Assembly: GCA_036925085.1 (NCBI GenBank)
Contig: JAUPFP010000007.1
Coordinates: 7,712,228 to 7,776,227 of the forward strand
Direction of reading: 5' to 3'
DNA: 64,000 nucleotides
Origin: Brachycybe producta
Taxonomy: Eukaryota; Arthropoda; Diplopoda; Playtdesmida; Andrognathidae
Of this stretch, positions 1 to 12,067 are shown in pieces. The stretch's first letter is position 1. Each line of letters opens with the position of its first letter. The translations under genes and the position numbers were made by a program. The notes beneath the pieces are model-generated. The model made no database searches. It worked only from the letters and a program-made list of their open reading frames with translations, and had not been told where the DNA came from.

Positions 1-3000
1 CAGTCATTTTTGGGTCTATGAAGCGAACAATAAACTTTTTTGAAGAAGAATAACATGAAAAGTTTTTGTGACAGTTTGCAAATAATGCAAATTTCATATT
101 TCTTATGCAAACGTTTAGTGAAACCTTGATTGTTAAATTCCAACAGCAAATTTACTTATATATGCAGCACCTACTTCTAAATATCACGTATACATTATGA
201 AAAAAATGATAACAAGAAATGTATTAAGTAGAGACTATCAATTAGGTATACAATATTATGCCAATTTTAAATGGCTAATTGCGTATCTTTAATGGAACAT
301 GACAAAATAATATTTTTATTAGCATTTTTATCCGTAAATTTTTTATTCACATTAAATAAATGAAAGAAAATGATCTTTTGTGCTGCTTTATTTCTTTCAT
401 GCCCCATAGCTTTTTACATTCAAATGCCACCAATTGCAAAAAGAGTATTAATTTAAATATGGAAAACATGTAGGTATACAGGGCACATAATCTATTAAAA
501 AAGGCCTAATATGTAAAACTACTTCTATTTCTGAAACTTTTGGCATACATTATTTGTAAATTGTAGTGACTTATAATGTTTAAACTTGTATTTTATTATT
601 AGTGTACTAGCTATGATACTCTTTGAAGCCACAAAGAGATCAAAACTAATGAGACTGTATCAGATTTCTAAATAAAATTTAAGAGTATTCACATAATGTA
701 ATTTTTTTTTGAATGACAAAAAAAAACCTATCATAAATGAATATACATTTTTTAATCAAAATCATTCCTAATCAATAAAAGGCAAATGTAAAGGAAAAGA
801 TAAAAATTATAATATTAAGAACAAACTAAAAATTTCCATTTCTTAAAAGCCTAAATAGAAAATTTTATTATAATTACCCCTATAACCAGGAATATACTGT
901 ATGTACTGTATATAAGTAATATATGGTACTGTATGTGTTCGCGGGCGAATAGATAAGGTCCTAAAGCAAATAATTTCATGACGAGTAGAAAACTGTTGGA
1001 GAAAAAGAACGCAATTTCAACATCGGCTAAACTATTGTTATAGAGAAAACGTCCAATAACAATAGATAAAAAAAAGTCTCTATTCTCTAATGATGACTGT
1101 CTGCAAGTCATGAGAACGAACAATATGCAATTGCAAACTATATAGAAGGCCAAAAAGCTGCTTTTCAAAAGAACAGTTATAAAAGTAATAGATTGCTTCT
1201 CTTTGTATTACACAATATATATCTGAAATAGAATTACTAGACAAGTCACTAAATATGGGACGCACAAACAACTACAAAAAACAGCAATCAATCTAAAAGG
1301 ACTATCCATTACACAATGAAAAAGAGAAAACCATATTTTTACATGGCGGTCCAACATCAAGAATTACTTGTACTGTATATACATGTATATATAAAAAGAC
1401 ATAGATCTCTCTGTTAATGAAAACAAAGTTTACATAAGAGAATTTTCTAATTCATTAAACACGCCTATTATTAATTAGTTGCGGTTTTAGTAACAAATCA
1501 AATGGCGCCATTAAGATGTCAAATTTTGAGTTCTCAACTCTTGGCAAACACTTCTGTGTTATATGAAGAACCAACCCATAAAGAGATAGTTATCATTTCA
1601 ATGGTCTAGAAGAAAAAAAAAACTGTTTATGTTATGATGCATGCATGCATAAGAACATGCAAAAAAATGATAAAAACAAACGCCCATTCCACAAACACAC
1701 ATCATATTTTTATGTGGACCTAAACATAACACTAGAAGAACTTCCTATACTCTCTATAACAGTTGAAATGCCAAGCTTCAAAGATGGCCCAGAAACAGGC
1801 GCCGAAATTCTCTTCTAGAGATCATGAAGCTCATAATAAACACTGTGACAAAAACGTTGATATAGAAAATCACCCCGACGAGGAAACATTTTTTTACGGC
1901 CATACATTGATGTCAACTATTAAACGCCTATTCACTTGCATGGTACTCATAAATTTATCAAAATGACTTGGGTTATAAATATTTGTGTGTGGCTAGATTA
2001 CAAAATGCATTATCTAAGCTGTAGTTATAAATATCACCTCTCAGTTGCATTTCATCCTAATCGACATCCATAATATACAACATCAACATCAACACAAGTT
2101 AGAGTTATAATCTTAAGATATCAAGGGACCTCCCATTTCGGCTTTAGGAACGTAGTGCGCTTGACAATCTCAAAAAATATAATAAAAAAGCAAACGCCAA
2201 CTGTTTCTAATCTTCTCCATACTTTTTTTTTTAAAAAACTATGATTAAATTTTTAAACCCTTTAGCTACATAATATGACCTAAGAAATAAATACCCGTAA
2301 GTTTTGCAGCAAACTTTAAATGTGTTATCTTTAACTTCAATCAGAGAAAATGAAGTTTTTTGAAGACTAGTTTAAATTAATGAATCACACACAAAAAAAT
2401 TAGCAAAATAAGTAACTTGAAAAGAATGGAGAGATCTAAAAAGAGGCAACGGGAAACATAAGATAGAAAGTGAAACAACCATTACGTCCAAATGTATTAT
2501 CAATTTACCACCAACGTGGAAAATTAGCTATTTTTTTACAATTACCAGAGAATATGCAAAAGCACCAATTTAGTAGCTGGTGCTTTTGCATATTGTCTGA
2601 TTATTGTTTCTGGGAAATCTTCATAATTTATTGCGTTTTAGGCAATGTGTAAGAAAATTTAAAAGCAAGATAATTTTTAAAATACATGTATAGTTAGGTT
2701 GAGCTGCTGCGAGATTGGCATTTTACACATTGTCTAAAACGCTATAATAATCGTGCAGATTTATGTCATCATTAGTGATTTTACACATTAACTAGTTACT
2801 GAACAGAATAACATGTTGTATGCATGTCCTATGATGGTCCTACTTGTGTCGTCGTTTGTGTGTCTATTTGAGAAAAGTAACAAAGTTGCAAACTAAACAT
2901 TAATTTCCTGAATGGAAATGTGCGAAACAAATTAAGAGAACTGAGAGAGAGAGAGAGAAAAGCGTGAAATACAAAAAAAATCCGCTGTAGGCAGATACCA

Positions 3001-3620
3001 TCGCTGCAGTACAATAGATTGCGTTAAAGCAAACTACCTCATTTCAAAGTGTCACAAGTTTCTCAAATGAATACGAAATGAAGCAAATAGGGAATAGTTT
3101 TATTCTAAAAGAAAGTACTAAAAACCAACCCTATGAAGAATAGCATATATACTATACTATTGTGTTTTTCCACTTTCTTAAATTTTTTTTGAAGAGGAAG
3201 GAAGGAGAGAGGAAGGAGGGAGGCTGAGAGAATTTCTCTATTGCATTCATTTGCGAGAAAATTCTTTACATATACATTTTTATTTCATGATAAATAAAAC
3301 ATGGAATGAATTATGCATTAAAGCTAACACACAAACACATAGCCCACGTTAAATTCTTTTTTTTTTTTTGAAATACTTCAAACAAACAAAAAACTTGAAG
3401 AACATTAAAATATGAATGAGCTATATATCTTATATCAAAATACTTTTGTATATGGTTAATATTTAAAAAAAAAACCCTTCATGTTCTTTCTAAATGATTT
3501 GAAATCGAAGAAATGAATAATAAGTACTTCAAAAAGTATTTTTTACAGACGTAAAAAAATTGGCAAAAGCGGAAAAGGATTAGTTCTCAAATGGCTATAT
3601 TGGTATATATGTATACTTAC
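1..3620. other. Intron downstream of exon 6 (partial), no exon seen
   Basis: This AT-rich sequence follows the donor of exon 6 on the minus strand. I find no Ig-like or other recognisable coding stretch in either strand. It contains two strong inverted repeats at 2551-2594 and 2627-2748, a short GCATGCAT run near 1640, a GA run at 2943-2957 and several homopolymer A or T tracts. The remaining sequence shows no structure I can support. Confidence 0.6.
2551..2748. repeat. Foldback sequence with two hairpins
   Basis: A perfect 17-bp stem is formed by 2551-2567 (AATATGCAAAAGCACCA) and 2578-2594 around a 10-base loop. Directly beyond it, 2627-2652 and 2721-2748 form a second, near-perfect inverted repeat around the core GCGTTTTAGGCAATGTGTAA. 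Clustered inverted repeats like this usually mark a palindromic MITE or its remains. I could not find matching ends or a target duplication, so the family is open. Confidence 0.5.
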
Positions 3621-3890
3621 AAAGGATATCCAAAAGCAAAGATTCGGAAACATTCCCCCAACCAACAGAATTCATTGCTTGGCAAGAGTAGTTACTATGG
3701 TAACTTCGATCCACCTGTGGAATCGTGAGGGTCGTATCTAATGTCTCGTTGAACAGTTCATTGTCGCGATACCAGCGCACCAACATCATTTCCTCAGGGT
3801 ACGCATCCTCCACTTCACACGTCATTGTCACATTAGTAACATGCTCGACTGCCAATGTCGGAAACAGTATGATGCGAACTTCCGGACGAT
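3621..3890 (-). CDS. Exon 6: fifth Ig domain
   Basis: The 90-codon exon runs from acceptor ATATCTTTAG to the strong donor CTTT|GTAAGT, phase 1 to 1. The landmarks are Cys25 (N-V-T-M-T-C), Trp40 (L-V-R-W-Y-R-D) and Cys70 (S-N-Y-S-C-Q-A-M-N-S-V-G), with the short B-to-F spacing of a compact C2/I-set domain. The Tyr-corner Asp and Gly are absent (V-D-R-S-Y-H-S-N-Y-S-C). It is rich in N-glycosylation sequons: N20-V-T, N48-E-T, N67-Y-S and N80-V-S. This is the most C-terminal exon visible; the donor shows that the transcript continues past the left edge, so the membrane-proximal part, transmembrane segment and cytoplasmic tail, if any, are not in the window. Confidence 0.9.
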
Positions 3891-4617
3891 CTAAAGATAT
3901 AAATGAAAAGCCAAGAATGTAATCAAACAAAAAGAGCTCATGTATGTAATAAATAAGGTAACCAGAAAATTGCAAGAACAAAAAATACATGAAGCAAAAA
4001 TAGCATATACAATTGCCTCGAATTATTTAATGCAGTTTAAAAGTAAGTTTACTAACCCAGTTTAAAAAAAAATTAAAAATAGAAGTGACCTTCTTACTTT
4101 AAAGACCTTTCTAGAGCTCAATGAATTCAAAGTTCAGAATTTTCATGAAACTGTATCCAGAATATTATTGAGTTCCATTTATTGTGATTTATGTATTTGG
4201 ATGTGTTTTTTTTCAGAGCTATTTGATTCATTTCTAGAAAAACTTTAAGAAAAACTGAAAGTTTGTTAGAAACTGATGTTAAAATAATTTTTATGACAAT
4301 ATTTTTAATAAACGTTTTACGGCAATTTTAAAATCGTTTTTACAAAAAAAATTATTGAAAAAAATTTGTAAAATTTGATTATTTTCAAACTGTCACAAAA
4401 TTTATCTTTAAAGATATTCTTATCAAAATACTTTTAGCATCATCAACTTGTCTAGTTTTTAACAAACTGAAGTTTCTCTTTAAAATTGCTTCAGAAAAAA
4501 GTTTTCAAACTTTTTTTTTCGATATCTCGTTAATTAGCATCCTTCTTTAATTTTGGTTGTATCAAACCTTGTAATTATTGCAATTTGGTTACCCTAATAA
4601 TGGTAAATGAAACTGAC
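3891..4617 (-). other. Intron between exons 5 and 6
   Basis: A phase-1 intron of 727 bp, GTCAGT at the donor and ATATCTTTAG at the acceptor on the minus strand. It is AT-rich; about 275 bp of it is the old palindromic element at 4230-4505. Confidence 0.75.
4230..4505. mobile_element. Old palindromic MITE-like element, family H, copy 1
   Basis: The left part (…ACTGAAAGTTTGTTAGAAACT near 4253) is the imperfect inverse of the right part (AGTTTTTAACAAACTGAAGTT near 4454, then TTGCTTCAGAAAAAAG). The same termini and interior phrases (TTTAAAGATATT, GTTTGTTAGAAACT) recur at 48382-48650 and 29752-30019, so this is a dispersed family. The copies are well diverged and AT-rich. No clean target duplication is visible. 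Confidence 0.55.
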
Positions 4618-4977
4618 ATGAGACTGTGACGTTGACGCTGTTTTCCGACATGCCAGTTCCGGCAATATTGGATACCATACACTGAAACTCTCCAGCGTCA
4701 TTACGGCTCACTTTGCTAATGACTAATTGGAAACTGCCCTGTTCTTGATCATAGTCACCGAAACCGCTACCAGAACCTTCATCATCTTTATTAATCCGAA
4801 TGTCACCGTTTCCGCTTCCACTTCCATCATCTAATTGGAATGGCTCACCATCTTTAAACCAAACGACATCGCTGACGTTACCCGGATTCGCCTCGTACAG
4901 ACATTCTAACTGCAACGTGTCACTTTCATTCAATGCAAGTTCATTAGAATCTTGTAATAACCGTACTATAGGTGTAT
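4618..4977 (-). CDS. Exon 5: fourth Ig domain with duplicated acidic SGSG insert
   Basis: The 120-codon exon starts after acceptor TCTTTTTAG and ends at TCAT|GTCAGT, a weaker donor but in the expected phase 1. The Ig landmarks are Cys26 (T-L-Q-L-E-C), Trp40 (V-V-W-F-K-D-G) and a full Tyr-corner D94-A-G96-E-F98-Q-C100. The domain is longer than usual because the region between strands C' and E holds two related acidic Ser-Gly blocks: D-D-G-S-G-S-G-N-G-D at 50-59 and D-D-E-G-S-G-S-G-F-G-D-Y-D at 65-77. These match the acidic SGSG sequences that carry heparan or chondroitin sulphate in syndecans and similar core proteins; use here is inference. Sequons are N17-E-S, N34-V-S and N116-V-T. The exon joins exon 6 through V-T-V-S-Y-R-P, a standard Ig linker. 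Confidence 0.9.
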
Positions 4978-7900
4978 CTAAAAAGAGAAAGAATAAAAAT
5001 ATATATGCTCAATAAAAAATCTTAATTGCTACCAACAATGTTCACCATGAAACAAATGTTATGTTTTTTTTGGTAATGTGATTTGCATAAAGAAGACAAG
5101 AGAACTTCACAAATGACAGTCATTTTTGCAATCACAGCACAAAACCTCCTCCTCGAGAATAATTTTCAAAATGGAAAACTATGGGGTTCATATGTTGTTG
5201 ATAAAAACTAACCAACAACGTAAATCACAAGTGCAAAGCCAATAAAAAACACATTAGAAAAGCGTTTCCAGCAAACCTAAGTCGAATTTAAAAGTAGCAG
5301 ATAACTTTTGCAGAAAAGCAAGCAAGAAAGAAAGCACCACCAACCAAAAACATCCGTTATCTTGTCTCTTTTAACTCATAGTTTCTCCATGAAGTTGACT
5401 TTGAGTATCTCTCACTCACAGAAAAATAGCACTATATTACTGAAGCTACTGTTGTTGAATAACTATAGTCATGGGCACATCACCTCGAGCAGTAGAACAG
5501 ATGAAATAAGTTCTATTCTACGTGTCTAGACTTTAATACGAGTTCTACCTCTACATCTGGAAAGAAGAAGAAAAAATCAAAACCAAAAGATGCTCGTATT
5601 TGTTGCCTACAGGGTAAAATCCAGAAAAATATAAGAAAAATAATGGTAAAAACTAAAAAAAGCATCTAGAAATAAACTTTGACAATGCCTACAAAATTTA
5701 AGCTGTGTTTCAGAGACAAGGAGGTTGTTCACTCTAATAATTCTAAAAAAACTATAAGTGCTGAAGAAAATGTAATATTGGTGAGGACATCAGCAGGACA
5801 TCTAATATAAACAGCATGAAAGTAGAAAAGCTTTTCATTTTGGACATCAAATGTGTTCATTTCATGAAATGACACCAAAGTAGCAACAACAAAAAAGAGA
5901 CGAAAAAGAAGTGAACGGACAGACGACATGAGATTTAGATCAAGAAAAACTGTTTCATTTTCTGTTTCACAGTTGAAATTCTTTCCATTTTGTGGCACTT
6001 TCCATATAACCTCGTAGAAAGAAAAAAACACCAGCTTATTTCCCTTCATTTCGAAAGACGTTTGCGTTGATGTGTATGCAATACAGAATGAGCCATTCGA
6101 ATGTAAAATTTAACAATAAAAAAGTAACATCATTGCCATAAGAATGAATACAATGTTACAATAAGAGAAACGAAAGCAGCAATCACATTACTAATGTTCA
6201 TTACAAAATTCACTGCTATTTGTCAATGGAAGAAATTGCACTTGCCAGTGTTTCACTGCACAGAAAATGCCATCTTGGGTTTTTTTTTTGAAAAATATTG
6301 TGCAAAGTTTGCAACAATATTTGATACAATCCTTGCACTATATCTTGCGGAAGGGGGGAGCATAGCAGCCTTGATCACCACTAGAGAGGGTTATGTTTGA
6401 ATATGAATTTGAACATTTACTCCAAAAGCAGCCCAGAGGGCCTATGACAAAGGAACTATAGTCCAAAAGCAGCTTAAAAATACATTCTTAAAATAACCTA
6501 CTTTCATCTATCATAACAATTCCCTCATGCAAATGTAAAATTCAGTTGAAATGCAGCATTTGTAGCATGTCATAAAAGTGAGTCTAGTTGCATTGCAATC
6601 ACATGAAATTTTCATCATATGGCTTCCAAAACCTTTTTTTCTTTTCTTCAAAACGCGAATTGTGTTCACCCTGTATATAGTTAAATGAACATCAAAAGTT
6701 ATATGCTCCAAAATAAATAAAAGGGCCATTTTCTTCACAATGTAAGAAGAAGAAAAAAGAATGCAATAGCAAAAGGCATGGATGATGGTGATGGGATGAT
6801 ATATGTAAGGTTACATTTAAAGTGGAATGCTCAAGTACAAGGTCGTTATATTGCATGACTTGGGAAAAAGTCCCAGAAGAAATTTGCAATATAAAATGTA
6901 CAGTTAGTTCTTTCACAAACTTCTTGTGGTTCTTTTTAACAGAAATTTACGTGCTGAATACATTTGGCGTAAACTCTTTTCTAATACGAAAACAAAGTAA
7001 CAAAAAAGCAACAAAAAAAAACAAAGAGGAAGAAAAAAATTCTTTGAAGAATGTTTCTAGAAAAAGAAAACAACAACACTGGGATAGAATAAAGTAGATA
7101 TAACTACGAAAAAAAAAAGTTTCTAAAAGAGTGTTACATTAAAAGAAATATAAATAGCTAACATAAAAAGGTAAAACGAGTTGCTGCTGTCGAGATAGTA
7201 AAAAGTAACTTCACATGCATATAAGCTACTCAAACAAACAACAAACGCAAATTACAGTGAATGTATAGTTTAGTTATAACTAACAATGAAAATTACGGTT
7301 TTTAGAAGAGATAACAAACAAAATGCATCCTTTCAGTAGTGAAGAAACAAGGCAAACTGATGTGCAAATTACCACCCCATACATTTATGCATGCCCGTAT
7401 TTATAGATCGAACATACATACACACAAACAACATCAAATTTGCAACAATTCCAATGCAATTTGAAACACACACACACAAAAATCTTAAAAGAGGATCAGT
7501 AAAAAAAAGTTGAGGCTAGACTTCTTGAAAGTGAAGAAGGATTAGAAATGTTCTTTAAAAAAACCTAAGAAAAGTAATACTATAAGAAGAAGGAGAAAGT
7601 GGCGTTTTGTTTTAACGACCCAATTGTTTCAGCCCAACTAGCAGTTAAACCAAAGAAAGGAAGAGAAAAAAAAAATGCGTAGAAAGTAGAAAAGAACTGC
7701 CATAACGTACAGACAGAGACACCCCTCGAGAAAACAAAAAAATTCTCCCAAGTTTATTGCTCATCACCAGCGCAAGTTTATGAGCAATTCGTGCACGGAA
7801 ACGGGAAGATGAAGAAGACAGTTGGAAATGCTGACGGAAAAAAAAACTCCCAAGACACATACATACACCCAAATGCTATACCAGTAGTACTGGTATTATT

Positions 7901-9903
7901 AGAGCCTTCTTATTTTTTTTGTGTGTGTATATAGATATATTGTTCATCTCATATACTGTAGGTAATGCATCCATAAGGCATTCCATTAAGTAATAATACC
8001 GGAAGAAATTCAGGAATCCCTTCATAATAACAGCTATTATTTAAAAGGCTTTTGAGAAGAAAGCTAAAATTTGAAAAGTGATCTCTTAAACTAATATATA
8101 TAAGCTTATGCAATATGGTACATCAGCAATAAACATACTGTGCTTGCATTTAATTAGATAAAATTGTTGCAATCTGAATCTATAGAAATTATATTTTGTA
8201 ATATAAAAGTCATATCCTTGAAATTAATACCAAGCAACAAACAAATGCCACAATGCATTAGCATTTTTTGTAGCATTTGGTTGTTGCAAGCCTCAAAGCT
8301 CACAACTTTGCAAGCGTTTAGTCAAAAAATAAAAAGGTTTGTCAGCGATTAATAAACAGTATTTAGTGAAAAACGTTCTAAATACACTGCAAAAAAAGTG
8401 ATGCTTAACACGCAAACAGCAAATGGCATGCGAACAAAATTCGCATAAAAATAATGTAACATTTTTTTGTTTGATTTAGTTTCAAAGCTACGATTTCAGT
8501 CACCGTGTTTAGTTCATCATTCAGTTCCTCATCAATTCTATACTAAAACCAATTGATTTAAGGCTTATGGCAATGCATTTCACTGTACAGTAGATTCCGC
8601 TCCAATGACCTCTTTATAAAACGCGATCACTGAAACACTAAGAAAATTGTAACATAATTGAAAGGTGTTAGACTATATATGGCTTCTTATGGATCTCATC
8701 AATCATTATGTTTAAATTGAAATCAATGTAAAATGGAAGAAAATAGTAGCTTAATTAAAAAATATTGAATTGAATCAGGTAAGTTTTCTGAATTTAAATT
8801 GGAAACAAATCAATTAGATTCATAAGAATCGATTCATCAGTGACTTTTGGCAATCTCTACATTGAAGTCTGCATTTAATAATTCTAACAACATTTGCAAC
8901 CCTATAGTTCGTGTTTGCTTGAGAGTATAAATCTATGTAACACATGATTATTTGTTCCAAATTTGGCGAAAAAAATATTTTCACAGTGCACCAGAAAGAA
9001 ATAAAGCACTATACTTGCTTCTTCTAGCGTATACTTGTGTATCACCTATTCTCCTACTAGTTTTATTAATAATGATCCAATATGCATATAGGCAAAATGT
9101 AAGCTTATACAGTATAAGAAAAATTTCATCTAAAAAAGAGAGTTAGAGGGTGGTTCCTCAGCCCCCCAGGTGACTATACTTCATTAGCATGGCAATTTCA
9201 AACACAAATGGCTGCTATATGCACAACATGGTCTAAAAGTGTTGCTATGTGAATTGTGTTTTAGTCTAAAATCCAAAGAGGAATGAAATAATGCACACAA
9301 GAGAGCAAACGAAAAAAAAAAAATTCACAACCCAAACATTGAAAAATATAAATAATATCTCACGTGTGCTTTTTTTTTGAATATATGCAGATGTCGCTAT
9401 TACAAGTTTTAAACTAATTGGTTTCACTTTCCCTGGTGGCACTGACAATGTAGGAACTCAATACAAAAGGACACATTTATTATTTATATGCATGCTAGCA
9501 TAACAATCAGGTTTCTTTTTATCCTGAAGTGAAGTTGTCTGAAAATTTTCAGCAACAGCAACAGCAATTTGTGAATAAACTTCATTTATATCTCAAAATA
9601 ACATTTGCAAAAAAAACTATTTGCAGTTTGTATTGTGAAATGTGAAGCAAAAAGGAAGGGGTTTTAAAAATGCAAACCACAACAATCGTAAAAGCAATAT
9701 GTGGTTCTATAAATTATATAAATAACAAGAAGAAATTGTTACTTATGCGAATTACGCTCGAATAACTCGAAAAGTGAAAACCTTCTTACGCGAGCAGTTA
9801 CCTGAATTTATCACTTCAATAAATCGTTCACTGCGATCCAATCTATAACTTACATATTCAATATATGTATGATTAAAGTATACAATACAAAAACAAAACT
9901 TAC
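4978..9903 (-). other. Intron between exons 4 and 5
   Basis: A phase-1 intron of 4.9 kb with GTAAGT donor and TCTTTTTAG acceptor on the minus strand. It is AT-rich with A/T homopolymers. Several open frames of 60-106 codons occur but have low-complexity, Phe/Lys/Asn-rich translations with no recognisable domain. No transposon with clear ends was found. Confidence 0.65.
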
Positions 9904-10221
9904 AAAACACGGCTAAAGTTTTCGACTTGACCATTGTCTGGAATGGTCCTTCAGTTGTAGCTTTGTTCGAAGCATGACATGCAAAAACTTCATCATCATC
10001 GTAACCAGTGGCCACAAAGGTCAACTTGCTGAATGTATTAAAAGTTCCATCTGATTCCGATTCGCTAGTTGATGTAGGTTGATTTGGAAGTGGATCCGTA
10101 CCATTGTACCAAATGATTGTTGCAGCTGGTCTGGCTTTAAAAGCACTGCAAGATAATGTCACTTCGTCACCTTCAAAGATAGTGGAAACTTTTGATTCAA
10201 ACTCCAACAAAAGTGGCGGAA
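9904..10221 (-). CDS. Exon 4: third Ig domain
   Basis: The 106-codon exon is bounded by acceptor TTATTTCTAG and strong donor TTTT|GTAAGT, phase 1 to 1. The landmarks are Cys25 (E-G-D-E-V-T-L-S-C), Trp38 (T-I-I-W-Y) and Cys82 (E-V-F-A-C-H-A-S-N-K-A). The R-P-A-A-x-I-x-W segment resembles the G-x-P-A-P-x-I-x-W consensus of I/C2-set domains in nectin, kirre and sidestep proteins. The Tyr-corner is unusual: the acidic run D75-D76-D77-E78 replaces D-x-G and Phe replaces Tyr. A sequon is present at N40-G-T, at the same place after the C-strand Trp as in domain 2. A Ser/Glu-rich loop (S-T-S-E-S-E-S-D) lies between the C and E strands. The exon ends A-V-F and joins exon 5 to give V-F-Y-T-P, a typical inter-Ig linker. 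Confidence 0.92.
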
Positions 10222-10639
10222 CTAGAAATAATGAAAAAAACAAGAATAAAATAAATCAGTTGACTGCTGAATTTGATCAGGCAATTGCATCTCAACAAAT
10301 TTGACAATAAAATACATAAATAAATTGCTTTTGTGCTGCAATAATGTATTCCGCAACATGTACTTATTCTGGTAAAATGTATATTTACACCAAAACAACA
10401 CGTGTCAAAATCATATGTCAAATGAAATGTATCAATATTTATAGATATTTGCAGAACTTAAAAACTTTTTTCCTTATAGTACAAGTTGGTAAAGTTTTAT
10501 AACCATTCATACTGGTTTTGCAGCTTGTTATAATTAGTATTTAGCTCTTATTTTTTAATTATCTTTTGTTCAGTTTCATTAGGTGCAAATATTTTTAAAA
10601 CATTTTTTGCAGTATTTCCACAGTATATGGATTACTCGC

Positions 10640-10812
10640 TTTTATAAATTTATATATTTTATTTATTATTATTATTATTTAACTTTATAATTTGTTTGTC
10701 TCTCCACCACCTTCTGAAATATTTGAAATTAATTCACACTTGAAATTTGAACCCATGACCAAGATTACCATGGGCTGAGAGTCTGAGACACTAACCACTA
10801 AACCAACAAGAT
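10640..10812 (-). mobile_element. tRNA-derived SINE-like element
   Basis: Read on the minus strand, the head is TTGTTGGTTTAGTGGTTAGT, which contains an RNA polymerase III A-box-like sequence (TTAGTGGTTAGTG), followed about 50 bases later by GGGTTCAAATTTC, close to the B-box consensus GGTTCRANNCC (10742-10754). The body ends in a tail CAGAAGGTGGTGG … AACAAATTATAAAGTTAAATA. The tail is shared with a headless segment on the plus strand at about 12948-12992. Spacing between the boxes is longer than in a normal tRNA, so it is not a functional tRNA gene. Exact ends and target duplication are not resolved. Confidence 0.5.
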
Positions 10813-10912
10813 TACAGGGGATTAGAGCTTGTTTTTTCTTATTGTTTAGACTTTTTTTTTAATAAAAGTGAGTATCACAAAAACATGTTTTTTGTTTAAT
10901 TTTCTTGTTATT

Positions 10913-10913
<1 letters not shown>

Positions 10914-10949
<36 letters not shown>

Positions 10950-10960
10950 CATTATTATTA

Positions 10961-10996
<36 letters not shown>
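10914..10996. repeat. (TTA)n microsatellite
   Basis: About 83 bases of ATT/TTA repeat with two ATC interruptions, directly abutting the 3' end of the first Helitron. Helitrons insert between A and T, so such a tract is a natural target. Confidence 0.95.
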
Positions 10997-10997
<1 letters not shown>

Positions 10998-11326
10998 TAG
11001 TGGGGTAACCCATCATAAATGATGGGAGCAAAATTCACAGGCAATTGTGCGCATGCGCGTCGTTTGTTCCTTTTTTACTCCTTTCATTTCAATTTCAGTC
11101 ACCCCTCCCCTTTTTTTCTTCCTCCACGTTTCTCTCTCCCCCTCTACACTTTCCACCCTTCCCCTTCCACGTTTCTCTCCCCCTCTACACTTTCCAACCT
11201 TTTCCCCTCTCCAATTTAATATCATGGGGTTCATCATGGGGTGCAACATATAGTTGACCTTGAGAGAAAAGGCCGTTCATTTATTCAAATTTATATACAT
11301 TTCGACGTGCTTCAATGGTTGTACAG

Positions 11327-12023
11327 TGTAACACCCTGTAATTCGTGATCCCGCCAAAACCATAGCCCGGGGGGGAGGGGGGTAAACAACTCTCAACCGT
11401 CCCTCCCGCCCCTCTGACTCACCTTTCTGACTCATACCCAAGCAGCGGATTAATACACATAGGACCATGGTCACTTGGACCTGGTTACACCTCGCAGGTG
11501 TACACAGGTCCAAGGTATAAAAGGACCGTGCTCCTCTTTGTAGTTAGTTCTTTGTCCTTGCCTGTATTACGTGATCTTAATCCGAATCATGAGCTTGAGG
11601 ACGCACCGTTAGTATTCATAAATTCATCCTTGTATTCTGTGTTTCTTACAAGTGATGAATAAAGAGTTATAATAAGAAACAGCGTGGTCTTTATGTTAAT
11701 GTAACCAACTTCTCTTCAGAGGCCGGAGACTCCATAAGGTAGGAGGTATACGATTCCTTAGCAGCTACAACATCTTCTCTTGTCGGTGTACCGAAAGGAG
11801 AAGATGTATATCGGCATCGACCGGAAGAGAGAGGGATGGCCGCCACTCTGCTGCATAGATTTCACCCTCATGCAGAAGGGTGACCACAATCCATCTCCAT
11901 CCAACTCTCTCTGCAGCTCGAATCTTCTCCGTGCGGGCACCGTACAGTTCAGAGAAAAATCGAGGTACAGAAGATGTCATCTAAAGGTTGGTAAAATAAA
12001 ATGGCCGATGCCAAAAGCTCACA
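11327..12023 (+). mobile_element. Solo LTR of a retrotransposon (fossil)
   Basis: This 697-bp insert begins TGTAACACCC, ends AGCTCACA (TG…CA ends, as in LTRs) and is flanked on both sides by ACAG, a 4-bp target duplication (11323-11326 and 12024-12027). Inside are a TATAAAA box (11516-11522) and an AATAAA signal (11658-11663) in the correct order for U3-R-U5 on the plus strand. No internal coding region or second LTR is present, so it is a solo LTR, the usual product of LTR-LTR recombination. Family is probably Ty3/Gypsy from the 4-bp duplication, but this is inference. It is younger than the Helitron it interrupts. Confidence 0.75.
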
Positions 12024-12043
12024 ACAGCGTTACTTCAGAGACA

Positions 12044-12067
12044 GATAGATAGATAGATAGATAGATA
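12044..12067. repeat. (GATA)n microsatellite
   Basis: Six GATA units lie inside Helitron 1 close to its 5' end. Copies 2 and 3 have CA/GA-type repeats in the same place, so this is a length-variable part of the family. Confidence 0.9.

Noticed and set aside
8581-8640. TACAGTAGATTCCGCTCC, resembling a pogo/Tigger or mariner terminal repeat
   Set aside because: I found no inverted partner within a reasonable distance and no TA-flanked boundary pair, so it is not reported as an element.
10742-10812. Possible functional tRNA gene
   Set aside because: A-box and B-box-like sequences are present but spaced too far apart, the acceptor stem does not pair, and a SINE-type body follows.
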